From: Bosea sp. 685
GTDB taxonomy: Bacteria > Pseudomonadota > Alphaproteobacteria > Rhizobiales > Beijerinckiaceae
Assembly: GCF_031884435.1 (NCBI RefSeq)
Contig: NZ_CP134779.1
Location: 4,836,001 to 4,900,000 of the forward strand
DNA length: 64,000 nucleotides
Direction of reading: 5' to 3'
A model generated the notes under the pieces. That model was not told the DNA's origin, did no database searches, and saw nothing but the letters and a program-made list of their open reading frames with translations. This document shows positions 42,836 to 53,506 of the stretch, one piece after another. The translations under genes and the position numbers were made by a program. Within the stretch, counting starts at the first letter, position 1. Each line of letters opens with the position of its first letter.

Positions 42836-45406
42836 ATGGCGTTGCAGGGCCGATCACCGTCGACGCGCGTGAAAGCGGAGCGGCGCAACGCTCTGCTGGC
42901 CGGTTATCGCCCGCTGGCGGGTGCCTATGACGAGTTCATGGCGCAGGATGGCAGCATCCGCCCACATTGGGAGCCGTTCCTGACGGAATGGAGCGCGCTC
43001 TCGCAAGACGAGCTCAACCAGCGCTTTGGCCTCGCCGACCGCCATGTCCACGACACCGGCGTCTCCTACCGCGTTCATGGCGATATCGACGAGCGCGATC
43101 CGCAGGCTGGCGAGCGCGCCTGGCCATTGAGCCATGTGCCACTGGTGATGACCGGGGCGGAATGGCAGACCATCGCGGCCGGCGTCGCGCAACGCGCGCA
43201 ATTGCTGGCCTCATTGCTCGACGACATCTACGGTCCCGGCGAGATGGTCGCGAAGGGCCTGCTGCCGGCGGCGGTCGTCACGGGGAGCCCGGACTATCTG
43301 CGCCCGCTCCACGGCGCGCCGGATGGCGGCTCCCTGCAGCTCTACGCCGCCGATCTCGGCCGCGGGCCGGATGGGCGCTGGTGGGTGCTGGGCGACCGCG
43401 CCCAGGCGCCGTCAGGCGCCGGCTACGCGCTGGAGAACCGGCTGGCGCTGGCGCGCGCCTTTCCCGACCTGTTCCGGACGATGAACATCGAGCGGCTCGC
43501 CACTTTCTTCCAGGGCTTCCGTGCCGGGCTCGTCGCCAAGTCCAGGCGCGTCGAGCCGCGCATCTGCCTGCTGACGCCCGGGCCGCTGAACGAGAGCTAT
43601 TTCGAGCAGGCCTATCTCGCGCGCTATCTCGGCTTCCTGCTCGTCGAGGGCGGCGACCTGATGATGCGCGACGGACGCATCCATGTCCGCACCATTGCCG
43701 GCCCCAAGCGCGCCGACGTGATCTGGCGGCGCATCGATGGCGATTTCTCCGACCCGCTTGAACTGAATGCGCGCTCGGCGCTGGGCGTGGCCGGACTCGT
43801 GCAGGCGGTGCGCCAGGGCCATGTCCATGTCGCCAACGGGCTCGGTTCCGGCGTCGTCGAGGCGCGTGCACTGATGGGCTTCCTGCCCAAATTGGGCAAG
43901 CAGCTTCTCGGCGAGGAGATGATCCTGCCCAATGTCGCGACCTGGTGGTGCGGCCAGCCGCGCGAGCGTGCCGCCGTGCTCGACCGCCTGGACGAGATGA
44001 GCATCGCGCCGGCCTTCCGCTCCGCCGGGAGCGGTCTCGACAGCGATCCGATCCTGGCGGGAGAACTGCCGGCGGCCGAGCGCGCCGCCTTGCGGGCGCG
44101 GATCGAGGCGCGCGGGATGGATTATGTCGGCCAGGAGGTGGTGCGGCTCTCGACCATGCCGGTCTTCCAGAACGGCCGTTTGCAGCCGCACCCTGTCACC
44201 TTGCGCGTCTTCGCCGCCGCCACGCCCGATGGCTGGAAGGTCATGCCCGGCGGCTTCTGCCGCATCTCCGACGAGCCCGATGCTCGCGCCGTCAGCATGC
44301 GCAGCGGCGTGCGCTCCAGCGATGTCTGGGTCACCTCGGATACGCCCGTCGAGCAGGTCAGCCTGCTGCCCAGCGGCGACCGCATCGCGATCCGCCGCGT
44401 CGTCGGGACCTTGCCGAGCCGCGCCGCCGACAATCTGTTCTGGCTCGGGCGCTATCTCGAGCGGACGGAGGCGACGCTGCGGCTCGTGCGCGCCTTGCTC
44501 GGCCGCCTGATCGACGCCGACACGACCAATCCCACCCGGCCCGACACGGTGCGCCGCCTCGCCAATCTCCTGGTCGCCTGGGGCGCGGCGCCTGCGGCCA
44601 AAGCCTCGACAGCGAAGGGCTCGACCGCCCGCAATCTCACGAGTGCCAAGGGCTCGCCGGTTCTGGCGCAGGCGACCTCCGCGCTCTACGACGCAGCCGA
44701 ATACGGCTCGGCCCGCGCTAATGTCGGCGAGGCGCGGCGCACCGCCTCCGTCATCCGCGAGCGGCTTTCGATCGACGCCTGGCGGCTGTTCGGCGATTTG
44801 CAGCGTCAATTGACGCTTGAGCCCGGACGGCAGCCCAGCGAAGGCGAAGTCTACGAGGTTGCGGATCGCGCCTTGAAGACGCTCGCCGCCTTCTCCGGCC
44901 TGAGCCAGGAGAACATGGTGCGCGGCGCGGGCTGGCGCTTCCTCGACATCGGCCGGCGACTGGAGCGTGGCGTCGCGACCTGCCGCTTCGCCCGCCATTT
45001 CGCCGAGACGACGGCCCAGAGCGACGGCCTCGACGCCCTGCTCGACCTGACCGATTCGCAGATCACCTACCGCTCGCGCTACATGCTCGGCGCGAGCCTG
45101 CAGCCGGTGCTCGATCTGGTCATGCTCGACCCCTATAATCCCCGCTCCGTCGCCTTCCAGGTCGATCGTCTCGACATCGAGATCGCGCATCTGCCGTCGC
45201 TGACGGAAGATGGCATGCTGGAAGCGCCGCGCCGGCTCGTGCTGAAGCTCGCGGCAGAATGCCGGACATCGGAGGCTAGCCGGCTCGACCGCACCAGCAT
45301 CCTGCTGTTCGAGCAATTGCTGATGGGGCTGTCGAGCGCGATCGCCGACCGCTACTTCCTCCAGAACAGCGGGCCGGAAGGCTCAAGGCTGACAGGCATC
45401 GCGTGA
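42836..45406 (+). CDS. Circularly permuted ATP-grasp protein fused to an alpha-E domain
   Basis: An 856-residue fusion. Residues 20-490 match the circularly permuted ATP-grasp family (YDEFMAQDGSIRPHWEPF, DRAQAPSGAGYALENR, TPGPLNESYFEQAYLARYLG, IWRRIDGDFSDPLELN). From about residue 525 (DNLFWLGRYLERTEATLRLV) the helical alpha-E domain runs to the C-terminus. ATP-grasp enzymes ligate an acid to an amine with ATP; comparative genomics has suggested these make or modify a peptide. In many bacteria the two domains are separate genes. The stop overlaps the next GTG start by 4 bp. Confidence 0.88.
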   Translation: MALQGRSPSTRVKAERRNALLAGYRPLAGAYDEFMAQDGSIRPHWEPFLTEWSALSQDELNQRFGLADRHVHDTGVSYRVHGDIDERDPQAGERAWPLSHVPLVMTGAEWQTIAAGVAQRAQLLASLLDDIYGPGEMVAKGLLPAAVVTGSPDYLRPLHGAPDGGSLQLYAADLGRGPDGRWWVLGDRAQAPSGAGYALENRLALARAFPDLFRTMNIERLATFFQGFRAGLVAKSRRVEPRICLLTPGPLNESYFEQAYLARYLGFLLVEGGDLMMRDGRIHVRTIAGPKRADVIWRRIDGDFSDPLELNARSALGVAGLVQAVRQGHVHVANGLGSGVVEARALMGFLPKLGKQLLGEEMILPNVATWWCGQPRERAAVLDRLDEMSIAPAFRSAGSGLDSDPILAGELPAAERAALRARIEARGMDYVGQEVVRLSTMPVFQNGRLQPHPVTLRVFAAATPDGWKVMPGGFCRISDEPDARAVSMRSGVRSSDVWVTSDTPVEQVSLLPSGDRIAIRRVVGTLPSRAADNLFWLGRYLERTEATLRLVRALLGRLIDADTTNPTRPDTVRRLANLLVAWGAAPAAKASTAKGSTARNLTSAKGSPVLAQATSALYDAAEYGSARANVGEARRTASVIRERLSIDAWRLFGDLQRQLTLEPGRQPSEGEVYEVADRALKTLAAFSGLSQENMVRGAGWRFLDIGRRLERGVATCRFARHFAETTAQSDGLDALLDLTDSQITYRSRYMLGASLQPVLDLVMLDPYNPRSVAFQVDRLDIEIAHLPSLTEDGMLEAPRRLVLKLAAECRTSEASRLDRTSILLFEQLLMGLSSAIADRYFLQNSGPEGSRLTGIA

Positions 45407-46281
45407 TCTACGACGTTCGTCACCTGACCACCTACGGCTATAGCCGTCCGGTGCCTTTCGCGCGTTGCATCCTGCGTCTTCTGCCGCGCGACGATGGCGG
45501 GCAGACAGTGCGGAAGAGCGAGCTCGTCGTGACGCCCCGCCCGGCCGAGCGCATCGACGGGATCTGCTTCTTCGGCAACCAGATGACGACGCTGACGATC
45601 TCCAAGGCGCATCGCGAATTGAAGGTCGAGATGCGCGCCCGCGTCGAGGTCAACCGGCCCGCACCGCCCTTTCCGGGCCTGACCCGGCATTGGGAGGAGG
45701 TCGGCGCGCTGGCCCTGGCCTCGACGAGCCTGGCGCCCGAATCCCCGACGCATCACCTCTATCCGAGCCGGCTGGTGCCGCAGGTCGGCGAGGTCGTCGA
45801 CTATGCCCGCAAGAGCTTTTCGCCGCTGCGGCCGGTGCTGGAGGCGGCTTCCGAGCTGATGGCGCGGATCCGTGCCGACTTCACCTACGACCCTGATGCA
45901 ACCGAGGTTACGACGCCGCTGGCCGAGGCCTTCCGCCAGCGCCACGGCGTCTGCCAGGATTTCGCGCATATCATGATCGCCGGCCTGCGCGGGCTCGGCC
46001 TGCCCGCCGCCTATGTCAGCGGCTATATCCGCACGATCCCGCCGCCGGGCCAGAAGCGCCTCGAAGGCTCGGATGCGAGCCATGCCTGGGTCACGCTCTG
46101 GTGCGGACCGGAGACCGGCTGGATCGGGCTCGACCCGACCAATGACCTGATCGTCGCCGACGACCATATCGTCACCGCCTTCGGCCGCGACTATGCCGAT
46201 GTCTCGCCGCTCGACGGCGTGCTGATCGGCCCCGGCTCACAGAAGGTCGGCGTCGCTGTCGACGTCATCCCCATCGGATGA
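45403..46281 (+). CDS. Transglutaminase-like protein, second of the module
   Basis: A 292-residue protein: N-terminal transglutaminase-associated domain (YDVRHLTTYGYSRPV) and a core with Cys184 (GVCQDF), His227 (SHAWVTL) and Asp244 (GLDPTND), the complete thiol triad. It ends VDVIPIG and lacks DUF2126. GTG overlaps the preceding stop (GTGA), so it is translationally coupled to the ATP-grasp/alpha-E protein. Such proteins may cleave the product of the ligase or cross-link it. No signal peptide: cytoplasmic. Confidence 0.9.
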   Translation: MIYDVRHLTTYGYSRPVPFARCILRLLPRDDGGQTVRKSELVVTPRPAERIDGICFFGNQMTTLTISKAHRELKVEMRARVEVNRPAPPFPGLTRHWEEVGALALASTSLAPESPTHHLYPSRLVPQVGEVVDYARKSFSPLRPVLEAASELMARIRADFTYDPDATEVTTPLAEAFRQRHGVCQDFAHIMIAGLRGLGLPAAYVSGYIRTIPPPGQKRLEGSDASHAWVTLWCGPETGWIGLDPTNDLIVADDHIVTAFGRDYADVSPLDGVLIGPGSQKVGVAVDVIPIG

Positions 46282-46329
46282 TCCGTCCCGCCGCCATGCA
46301 CGGCTTGGAGAGGGCTCTTTCCAGAAGTT

Positions 46330-47625
<1,296 letters not shown>

Positions 47626-47631
<6 letters not shown>

Positions 47632-47982
47632 TGCGGCCTCCGCATCATCCGGCGGCATCACATGCTCCTCGCCCCATGCCCTGAGCGCCATGATGACCGG
47701 TTCCAGCGTCCGCCCCTTGGCCGACAGGCTGTATTCGACACGCGGGGGCACCTCGGCGAAGACGACGCGGACGATGAGACCGTCCGCCTCCAGCTCGCGC
47801 AGCTGAGCGGTCAGCATGCGCTGCGTCACGCCCGAAATGCTGCGGCGGATGGCGTTGAAGCGCAGCGTGCCTCCGAGCAGGTGATAGAGCACGATCCCCT
47901 TCCACTTGCCGCCGATCAGGCCCAGGGCGGCCTCAACCGGGCAGGCCGGGGAGTGGAACGGTTTCTGGAAACGAGGCGGCAT
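47626..47982 (-). CDS. HxlR-family transcriptional regulator
   Basis: A 118-residue winged-helix protein: CPVEAALGLIGGKWKGIVLYHLLGGTLRFNAIRRSISGVTQRMLTAQLRELE (split motifs: CPV near the start, GGKWK, then LTAQLRELEADGL). CPVE near residue 14 carries the Cys that senses electrophiles or quinones in several HxlR proteins. An 18-bp palindrome lies over its ribosome site, so it probably represses itself and the divergent quinone-reductase-like gene. Confidence 0.88.
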
Positions 47983-47985
47983 GAC

Positions 47986-48003
47986 AGTATCCTTTTCGAT
48001 ACT
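47986..48003. promoter_or_regulatory. HxlR operator candidate AGTATC-N6-GATACT
   Basis: Perfect six-base arms at 47986-47991 and 47998-48003 lie four bases upstream of the hxlR ATG, with the ribosome site AAAAGG in the spacer. The divergent reductase gene starts 81 bp away. Confidence 0.6.
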
Positions 48004-48083
48004 ATATGCGGAAATTGTGCGTTCTTGCACAGCCTGTTTGTAAGGCGCATCTCGCCTGCATTGCAACGCAGGAGACAAAAGCC

Positions 48084-49097
48084 ATGCGCGCCATCGGCTA
48101 TCGTGAACCACAGCCCATCAGCTCGGAAACCAGCCTGATTGATCTCGATCTGCTCGCGCCCGTCGCGACCGGGCACGACCTTCTGGTCGAAGTGAAGGCC
48201 GTGTCGGTCAACCCGGTCGACACCAAGGTCCGCAGGAATGCCCGCCCGGCCGAGGGCGAAGTGCGCGTGCTGGGCTGGGACGCCGCCGGCGTCGTCAAGG
48301 CAGTCGGCCCCGATGTGAAGGCATTCAAGCCGGGCGACGCCGTGTTCTATGCCGGCGCGATCGACCGTCCGGGCTCCAATGCCGAGTTCCAGCTGGTCGA
48401 TGAACGCATCGTCGGCATCAAACCCGCCAGCCTGAGCTTCGCGGAAGCCGCCGCCCTGCCGCTGACCGCGATCACGGCCTGGGAGGCCCTGTTCGACCGG
48501 ATCAAGATCGCGGATGCGGTTCCAGGCGCGGCGAAGGCCGTGCTGATCGTCGGCGGGGCCGGCGGCGTCGGCTCGATCGCGATCCAGCTGGCGCGGCAAT
48601 TGACGGACCTCACCGTGATCGCCACCGCCTCGCGGCCGGAGACGCAGGCCTGGGCCCGCGAGCTTGGCGCCCAGCATGTCATCGACCATGGCAAGCCGCT
48701 TGCCGCCGAAGTCGAAGCGCTGCGGATCGGCGCGCCCGGCCTCGTCTTCGTCACCACCCATACGCTGGATCATCTGCCGGAGATCATCAAACTGATCGCG
48801 CCGCAGGGCCGGATCGCAGTGATCGACGATGCTCCGGCGCTGGATGTCATGCCGCTGAAGGGCAAGAGCCTGTCGCTGCATTGGGAGATGATGTTCGCCC
48901 GCTCGCTGCACCAGACAGCCGACATGCAGGCGCAGGGCGATCTGCTCAACGAGGTCTCCCGGCTCGTCGATGCCGGCCGGATCCGCACTACGCTGACCGA
49001 GACCTTCGGAACGATCAATGCGGGCAATCTCAAGCGGGCTCATGCGCTGATCGAGACCAACCGCGCCAAAGGCAAGATCGTGCTGGAGGGGTTCTGA
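48084..49097 (+). CDS. Zinc-type alcohol dehydrogenase/quinone oxidoreductase family protein
   Basis: A 337-residue MDR protein: SVNPVDTKVRR, VLGWDAAGVVKAVG, AALPLTAITAWEALF, the nucleotide motif IVGGAGGVGSIAIQLARQL and HVIDHGK. Catalytic and structural zinc ligands are missing, so it is of the zinc-independent quinone reductase group. AGGAGA precedes ATG 48084. Divergence from an HxlR regulator mirrors E. coli qorB-ytfH (ytfG-ytfH), suggesting a role against quinone or electrophile stress. Confidence 0.88.
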   Translation: MRAIGYREPQPISSETSLIDLDLLAPVATGHDLLVEVKAVSVNPVDTKVRRNARPAEGEVRVLGWDAAGVVKAVGPDVKAFKPGDAVFYAGAIDRPGSNAEFQLVDERIVGIKPASLSFAEAAALPLTAITAWEALFDRIKIADAVPGAAKAVLIVGGAGGVGSIAIQLARQLTDLTVIATASRPETQAWARELGAQHVIDHGKPLAAEVEALRIGAPGLVFVTTHTLDHLPEIIKLIAPQGRIAVIDDAPALDVMPLKGKSLSLHWEMMFARSLHQTADMQAQGDLLNEVSRLVDAGRIRTTLTETFGTINAGNLKRAHALIETNRAKGKIVLEGF

Positions 49098-49109
49098 CGC
49101 CTAAAAGCT

Positions 49110-49160
49110 AGAGCATTGCTCCTGCGAAAAAACGGTACCCAGTTTTTCGCGCAATGCTCT
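49110..49160. repeat. Palindromic repeat with AGAGCATTGC arms
   Basis: AGAGCATTGC (49110-49119) and GCAATGCTCT (49151-49160) enclose GCGAAAAAAC and GTTTTTCGC. Same family as 5291, 42704 and 55785; lies between convergent genes. Confidence 0.85.
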
Positions 49161-49169
49161 TAGCGCCAC

Positions 49170-50996
49170 TCAGATGCCGGTCAGGTCGCGGCTCTGCCGA
49201 TCGAGCTCGGCGTTGTAGCGGCGCAGGGCGAATTGTTCGGTGAGCAGGCCGAGGACCCGCAGGGATTCGCGGCCATCGACGACGACGAGCTCCTCGGTCT
49301 GCGAGGTCGCGAACAGGCTGGCGGCCTCGCGGATGTTCATATGAGGCAGCAGGACGTCCTTGCGATTGCGGGCGAGCTCCGCAATCGCCTCGACCGCAAC
49401 ATCGGCACCGTGAGCGTCGGCACCATATGCGTCAGCGACGAGGACGATGCCGGCATAGCGACCCAGTTCATCGACGAGCACGGCGCGCTGATTGGCGCCA
49501 AGCGGGAAATCGCGCCGGAACTGCTCCAGGGTCAGCGTCGCGGGCACGGTGCGCACATCCCGGCGCATCATCCGGCCGACGCTCAGCTCCCGCATCCAGC
49601 CGATATCGGCGGCGCTGCGGATGGTCTCGCCGCGCAGATGGAAGCGCCAGGTGGCGAAGGAGTAGCCGAAGGTCCGGCGCACCGTCATCGAGGACAGGAC
49701 GGAGGCCGCGAGCACCGCGACCGTGAGCGGCAGGCTGCCCGTCGTCTCCAGCGCCAAGAACGACATCGTCAGCGGGCCTCCGACGACCGCGGTGGCCATC
49801 GCGCTCATGCCGATGACGGCGATGACCACGGAGGGCGTCTGCAGGCCAAAGCCGGTGATCCAGATCACGGCGACGAGCTTGCCGAACATCGCGCCGATGA
49901 ACAGCGAGGCGAAGAAGAGGCCGCCGCGAAAGCCGGAGCCGATCGAGATCGCCGATGCCAGCGACTTCAGCACGATCACCAGGACGAGAAAGCCCGCCGG
50001 ATAATAGGCATCGAAGCCGACATGCAGCGCCGAATGGCCGGAAGAGAGGACAGCCGGCGTCACCAGCGCCATCAGCCCGACGAGCAGGCCGCCGACCGCA
50101 GGCCGCAGCGCCAGTGGAATCCGGCTGCGGCGGAACAGGCTTTCGGCGAGCGCGACGCCGCGCATCAGCACGATGCCGAGACCTGCACAGAGGATGCCCA
50201 TGATCATCACCAGCACGTAGTCGGAGCCCGAGAGCGGGCCGGAAAAGCCGAACTGCAGCGTCACAGGGGTGAGGAACAGCCGCGTGACGCCGACCGCGCA
50301 GATCGAGGCGACGACGACAGGCGCCAATGAGCCGACCGTATAGGTCACGATGATCAGCTCGAAGGCATAGAAGGCGCCGGTCAAGGGTGCATCGAAGGCG
50401 GCAGCGATCGCGCCCGCCGTGCCGCAGCCGACCAGCATGCGCAGATCGGCCCGCCGGACACGGAGAAGCCGCCCAAGGCCCGACGCGAAGGCCGCGCCGC
50501 CCTGGGTATAGCCCGCCTCCATGCCGACGGAGGCGCCAAAGCCGTTCGAGACCATGGTCTGGACCACCAGGATCAGGCTGTCCTTCAGCGACAGGCGCCC
50601 GCCATGAAGCGCATTCGCCTCGACCGGATCGACCACCGTGCCGCGGCCGCGACGGGCCAGGAGGAGGCCGATCGCCCCCATCACCAGACCACCCAGAACC
50701 GGCATGCCGACGGCTCGCAGCGGATCGACGAAGACCGCCCCGCTGACCTCGCCATGGCGCGTCGCGAAGAAGGCGGCATGCAGCGCCTTGGAGACGCCGA
50801 CCATCGCCGTGACGAGCAGCCCTGCCCCGACCCCGATCAGTGCAGCCAGGAGCACGAGCGAGATGTCGTCGCTGCGCAGCAGGCGCGGCAGATTGCGCCG
50901 GAAGCGAAGATAGGCGGCGCGGCCATTGCGGCGGAGCCGCTGCGGCCGGGTCCGGCTGGCGGTCCTGGCGCTTAGAGTGTCAGCAACGCTCGTCAT
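49170..50996 (-). CDS. ClC-family chloride channel/transporter with CBS domains
   Basis: A 608-residue ClC protein with about ten membrane helices. The gating-Glu region reads VGMEAGYTQ, where E. coli ClC has GREGP, and the later helix has GSGFRGGLFFASLFIG in place of GxFxP. After the channel come two CBS domains (near residues 470-600, ending RVLGLLTEQF). The first selectivity motif GSGIP is not seen, so ion selectivity may differ. ATG 50996 is preferred; a GTG at 51032 would add 12 residues. Confidence 0.87.
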   Translation of the reverse strand: MTSVADTLSARTASRTRPQRLRRNGRAAYLRFRRNLPRLLRSDDISLVLLAALIGVGAGLLVTAMVGVSKALHAAFFATRHGEVSGAVFVDPLRAVGMPVLGGLVMGAIGLLLARRGRGTVVDPVEANALHGGRLSLKDSLILVVQTMVSNGFGASVGMEAGYTQGGAAFASGLGRLLRVRRADLRMLVGCGTAGAIAAAFDAPLTGAFYAFELIIVTYTVGSLAPVVVASICAVGVTRLFLTPVTLQFGFSGPLSGSDYVLVMIMGILCAGLGIVLMRGVALAESLFRRSRIPLALRPAVGGLLVGLMALVTPAVLSSGHSALHVGFDAYYPAGFLVLVIVLKSLASAISIGSGFRGGLFFASLFIGAMFGKLVAVIWITGFGLQTPSVVIAVIGMSAMATAVVGGPLTMSFLALETTGSLPLTVAVLAASVLSSMTVRRTFGYSFATWRFHLRGETIRSAADIGWMRELSVGRMMRRDVRTVPATLTLEQFRRDFPLGANQRAVLVDELGRYAGIVLVADAYGADAHGADVAVEAIAELARNRKDVLLPHMNIREAASLFATSQTEELVVVDGRESLRVLGLLTEQFALRRYNAELDRQSRDLTGI

Positions 50997-51121
50997 GAAA
51001 GCACGGCCCAGGGTCGAAGGGCGAGACTTCACGGACGGACAGACCGGCGATCCTCAGCCTCGCCGCGCTGTAGGTTTGGCGTCGGGCCAAGTCAACCCAG
51101 CCAACACGGTCAAGCCGACAG

Positions 51122-51148
51122 CAAAAAGACCGCGCCCGAAGGCGCGGC
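51122..51148 (-). terminator. Intrinsic terminator of the aldehyde dehydrogenase gene
   Basis: On the minus strand CCGCGCC-TTCG-GGCGCGG is followed by TCTTTTTGC: a perfect seven-base-pair stem with a stable tetraloop and a T-run, 30 bp past the stop codon. Confidence 0.88.
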
Positions 51149-51176
51149 CCTTCAAAACGATGCGGGGTACGAGGGC

Positions 51177-52622
51177 TCAGGCCAGCGTGTAGGCCGTCTT
51201 GACCGTCGTATACATTTCCTTGGCGTAGGCGCCCTGCTCGCGCGGGCCGTAGCTCGAACCCTTCCGGCCGCCGAAGGGCACGTGATAGTCGACGCCGGCC
51301 GTGGCGAGGTTGACCATCACCATGCCGGCCTCGCTGTTGCGCTTGAAATGCGTCGCATACTTCAGCGAGGTGGTGCAGATGCCGGCCGAGAGGCCGAACT
51401 CGGTGTCGTTGGCGAGGTGAAGCGCCTCCTCGTAATCCTTGACGCGGATGACGTTGGCGACGGGGCCGAAGACCTCCTCGCGCGAGATGCGCATGGCGTT
51501 GGTCGTCTCGGTGAACAGCGCCGGCTGGAGATAGAAGCCGGGCGTTTCGCGCTTGAGAACTTCGCCGCCCCAGGCGAGCTTGCCGCCTTCGTCCTTGGCG
51601 ATCTGGATGTATTTCAGGTCCTGGTCGAGCTGGCTCTGGTCGACGACCGGGCCGATATGAGTGCCGCTTTTCAGCGCATCGTCGACCACGACGCCCTTCA
51701 GGCGCTCGATGCAGGCTTCGACGAAGCGGTCATGGATGCCGGCCTGGACGATCAGGCGCGAGGAGGCCGTGCAGCGCTGGCCGGTGGAGAAATAGGCGCC
51801 GGTGACGGCGGCCTCGACCGCGATCTTGAGGTCGGCATCGTCCAGCACCACGAGCGGGTTCTTGCCACCCATTTCGAGCTGGACCTTCTTCATCGGCGAG
51901 GAGGCGATGCAGGCCTCGGCGACCTTGCGGCCGGTCGAGACCGAGCCGGTGAAGGAGATCGCATGCACGTCCTTGTGCTGCAGCAGCGCCTGGCCGACGA
52001 CCGAGCCGCGCCCCATGACGAGGTTGAGCACGCCCTTGGGCAGGCCGGCGCGCTGGATGATATCGACCAAGGCCCAGGCCGAGCCCGGCACGAGATCGGC
52101 CGGCTTGATGACGACGCAATTGCCATAGGCCAGCGCCGGCGCGATCTTCCAGGCCGGGATCGCGATCGGGAAATTCCAGGGCGTGATCATGCCGATGACG
52201 CCGACCGGCTCGCGGGTGATTTCGACGCCGACGCCGGGACGTACCGATGGGACGGCTTCGCCGCCGAGACGAAGGCACTCGCCGGCGAAGAAGGCGAAGA
52301 TCTGGCCGGCCCGGCCGGCCTCGCCGATGCCCTCGGCCAGCGTCTTGCCCTCTTCGCGCGAGAGCAGGCGGCCGAGCTCTTCCTTGCGGGCGAGGATCTC
52401 GTCGGAGGCCTTCTTGAGGATCTCGTAGCGTTCCTGCGGACCCGAGCGGCTCCAGGCCGGGAAAGCAGCCTTGGCGGCCGCGACCGCGTCGTTCATCTGC
52501 TCGACGGAGCCCTGCGCATACTCGCCGACAACATCGTTGGTGTTGGACGGATTGATGTTGCGCGAGGCGTTGCCGGCGCTGGCCCATTCGCCGGCGATCA
52601 GGTTCTTGAACATCTCGGTCAT
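51177..52622 (-). CDS. NAD(P)-dependent aldehyde dehydrogenase
   Basis: A 481-residue ALDH: TPWNFPIAIPAWKIAPAL, FTGSVSTGRKVAE, catalytic Glu in QLEMGGKNP and catalytic Cys in STGQRCTASSR. GQRCTASSR is seen in 2-oxoglutarate semialdehyde dehydrogenases of sugar-acid pathways, so that activity is a reasonable guess, but the neighbours do not confirm it. It has its own strong terminator and appears to stand alone. Confidence 0.9.
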   Translation of the reverse strand: MTEMFKNLIAGEWASAGNASRNINPSNTNDVVGEYAQGSVEQMNDAVAAAKAAFPAWSRSGPQERYEILKKASDEILARKEELGRLLSREEGKTLAEGIGEAGRAGQIFAFFAGECLRLGGEAVPSVRPGVGVEITREPVGVIGMITPWNFPIAIPAWKIAPALAYGNCVVIKPADLVPGSAWALVDIIQRAGLPKGVLNLVMGRGSVVGQALLQHKDVHAISFTGSVSTGRKVAEACIASSPMKKVQLEMGGKNPLVVLDDADLKIAVEAAVTGAYFSTGQRCTASSRLIVQAGIHDRFVEACIERLKGVVVDDALKSGTHIGPVVDQSQLDQDLKYIQIAKDEGGKLAWGGEVLKRETPGFYLQPALFTETTNAMRISREEVFGPVANVIRVKDYEEALHLANDTEFGLSAGICTTSLKYATHFKRNSEAGMVMVNLATAGVDYHVPFGGRKGSSYGPREQGAYAKEMYTTVKTAYTLA

Positions 52623-52726
52623 CTCAGGCCTCCCACGGCGATTATGGATTTCGTGGGTGGTGGTAACGCCTTTGAGCCGCGAAGGCCAATGCAGCAGTCG
52701 CTATCGCTTCAGTCCTTTTGCGCATC

Positions 52727-52764
52727 ATGGGCGAGCCGGATCAGAATGGGCGAGCCGGATCAGA
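52727..52764. repeat. Perfect 19-bp tandem duplication at the GST 3' end
   Basis: ATGGGCGAGCCGGATCAGA occurs at 52727-52745 and again at 52746-52764. The second copy covers the GST stop codon. Confidence 0.85.
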
Positions 52765-53416
52765 ACTCCGCGTCGAGCTCCTCCAGCTCCTCCGGCTCGG
52801 ATTTCGCCGCCTCGATCCAGCTTTTCAGCGCCGGCCATTGCGCGATCGTCTGGCAATAGGCCGCGCTGACGGAATCGAGCGGCACGTCATAGGTCAGGAA
52901 GCGCAGGCAGACGGGGGCGTACATCGCATCCGCCATACTCAACGCATCCCCGAAGAGATAGGGGCCGCCATAGGTCTCCAGGCAATCGCGCCAGATCTCG
53001 GTGACGCGGTCGATATCGGCCTGCGCCCCGGCCCAGATCTTGAAGCCGGGATAATGCGCCTTCAGGTTCATCGGCAGGGCCGAGCGCAGATTGGCGAAGC
53101 CCGAATGCATCTCGCCGCAGATGGCGCGGCAATGGGCGCGCGCCTTGGCTCCCCCGGGCAGCAGGCCAGCCTGCGGGCTGATCTCGTCGAGATAGGCGGC
53201 GATCGCGAGCGTGTCCCAGACCTTGATCTCGTCATGCGTCAGGCACGGCACCAGGAAGGATGGCGACAGCAGCAGGAGTTCAGCGCGGGCGGAGGGATCA
53301 TCGACCGAGAGCATACGCTCCTCGACTGCGAGCCCGGCCATCTGGCAGAGCAGCCAGCCGCGCAGCGACCATGACGAGTAGTTCTTGCTGCTGATGGTCA
53401 GGGTCGCGGCGGTCAT
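52760..53416 (-). CDS. Glutathione S-transferase family protein
   Basis: A 218-residue GST: N-terminal thioredoxin-like domain with SSKNYSSWSLRGWLLCQMAG (catalytic Ser/Tyr region), SPSFLVPCLTH (cis-Pro loop) and DTLAIAAYLDE. The C-terminal helical domain has FGDALSMADAMYAPV. It should conjugate or reduce substrates with glutathione in the cytoplasm. Divergent from phaZ, sharing a 182-bp spacer. Confidence 0.9.
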   Translation of the reverse strand: MTAATLTISSKNYSSWSLRGWLLCQMAGLAVEERMLSVDDPSARAELLLLSPSFLVPCLTHDEIKVWDTLAIAAYLDEISPQAGLLPGGAKARAHCRAICGEMHSGFANLRSALPMNLKAHYPGFKIWAGAQADIDRVTEIWRDCLETYGGPYLFGDALSMADAMYAPVCLRFLTYDVPLDSVSAAYCQTIAQWPALKSWIEAAKSEPEELEELDAEF

Positions 53417-53506
53417 GGCTGACGTCCTCTTCAGAAGAGGTGATGATCGTAGCAAGAGATGTTCCAAAGTGTGATCGCTTTAGAACAATCTTGCGAAAGA
53501 TCGCTT

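Noticed and set aside
43412..45316. 634-codon minus-strand open frame
   Set aside because: Antisense to the ATP-grasp/alpha-E gene, whose domains are clear.
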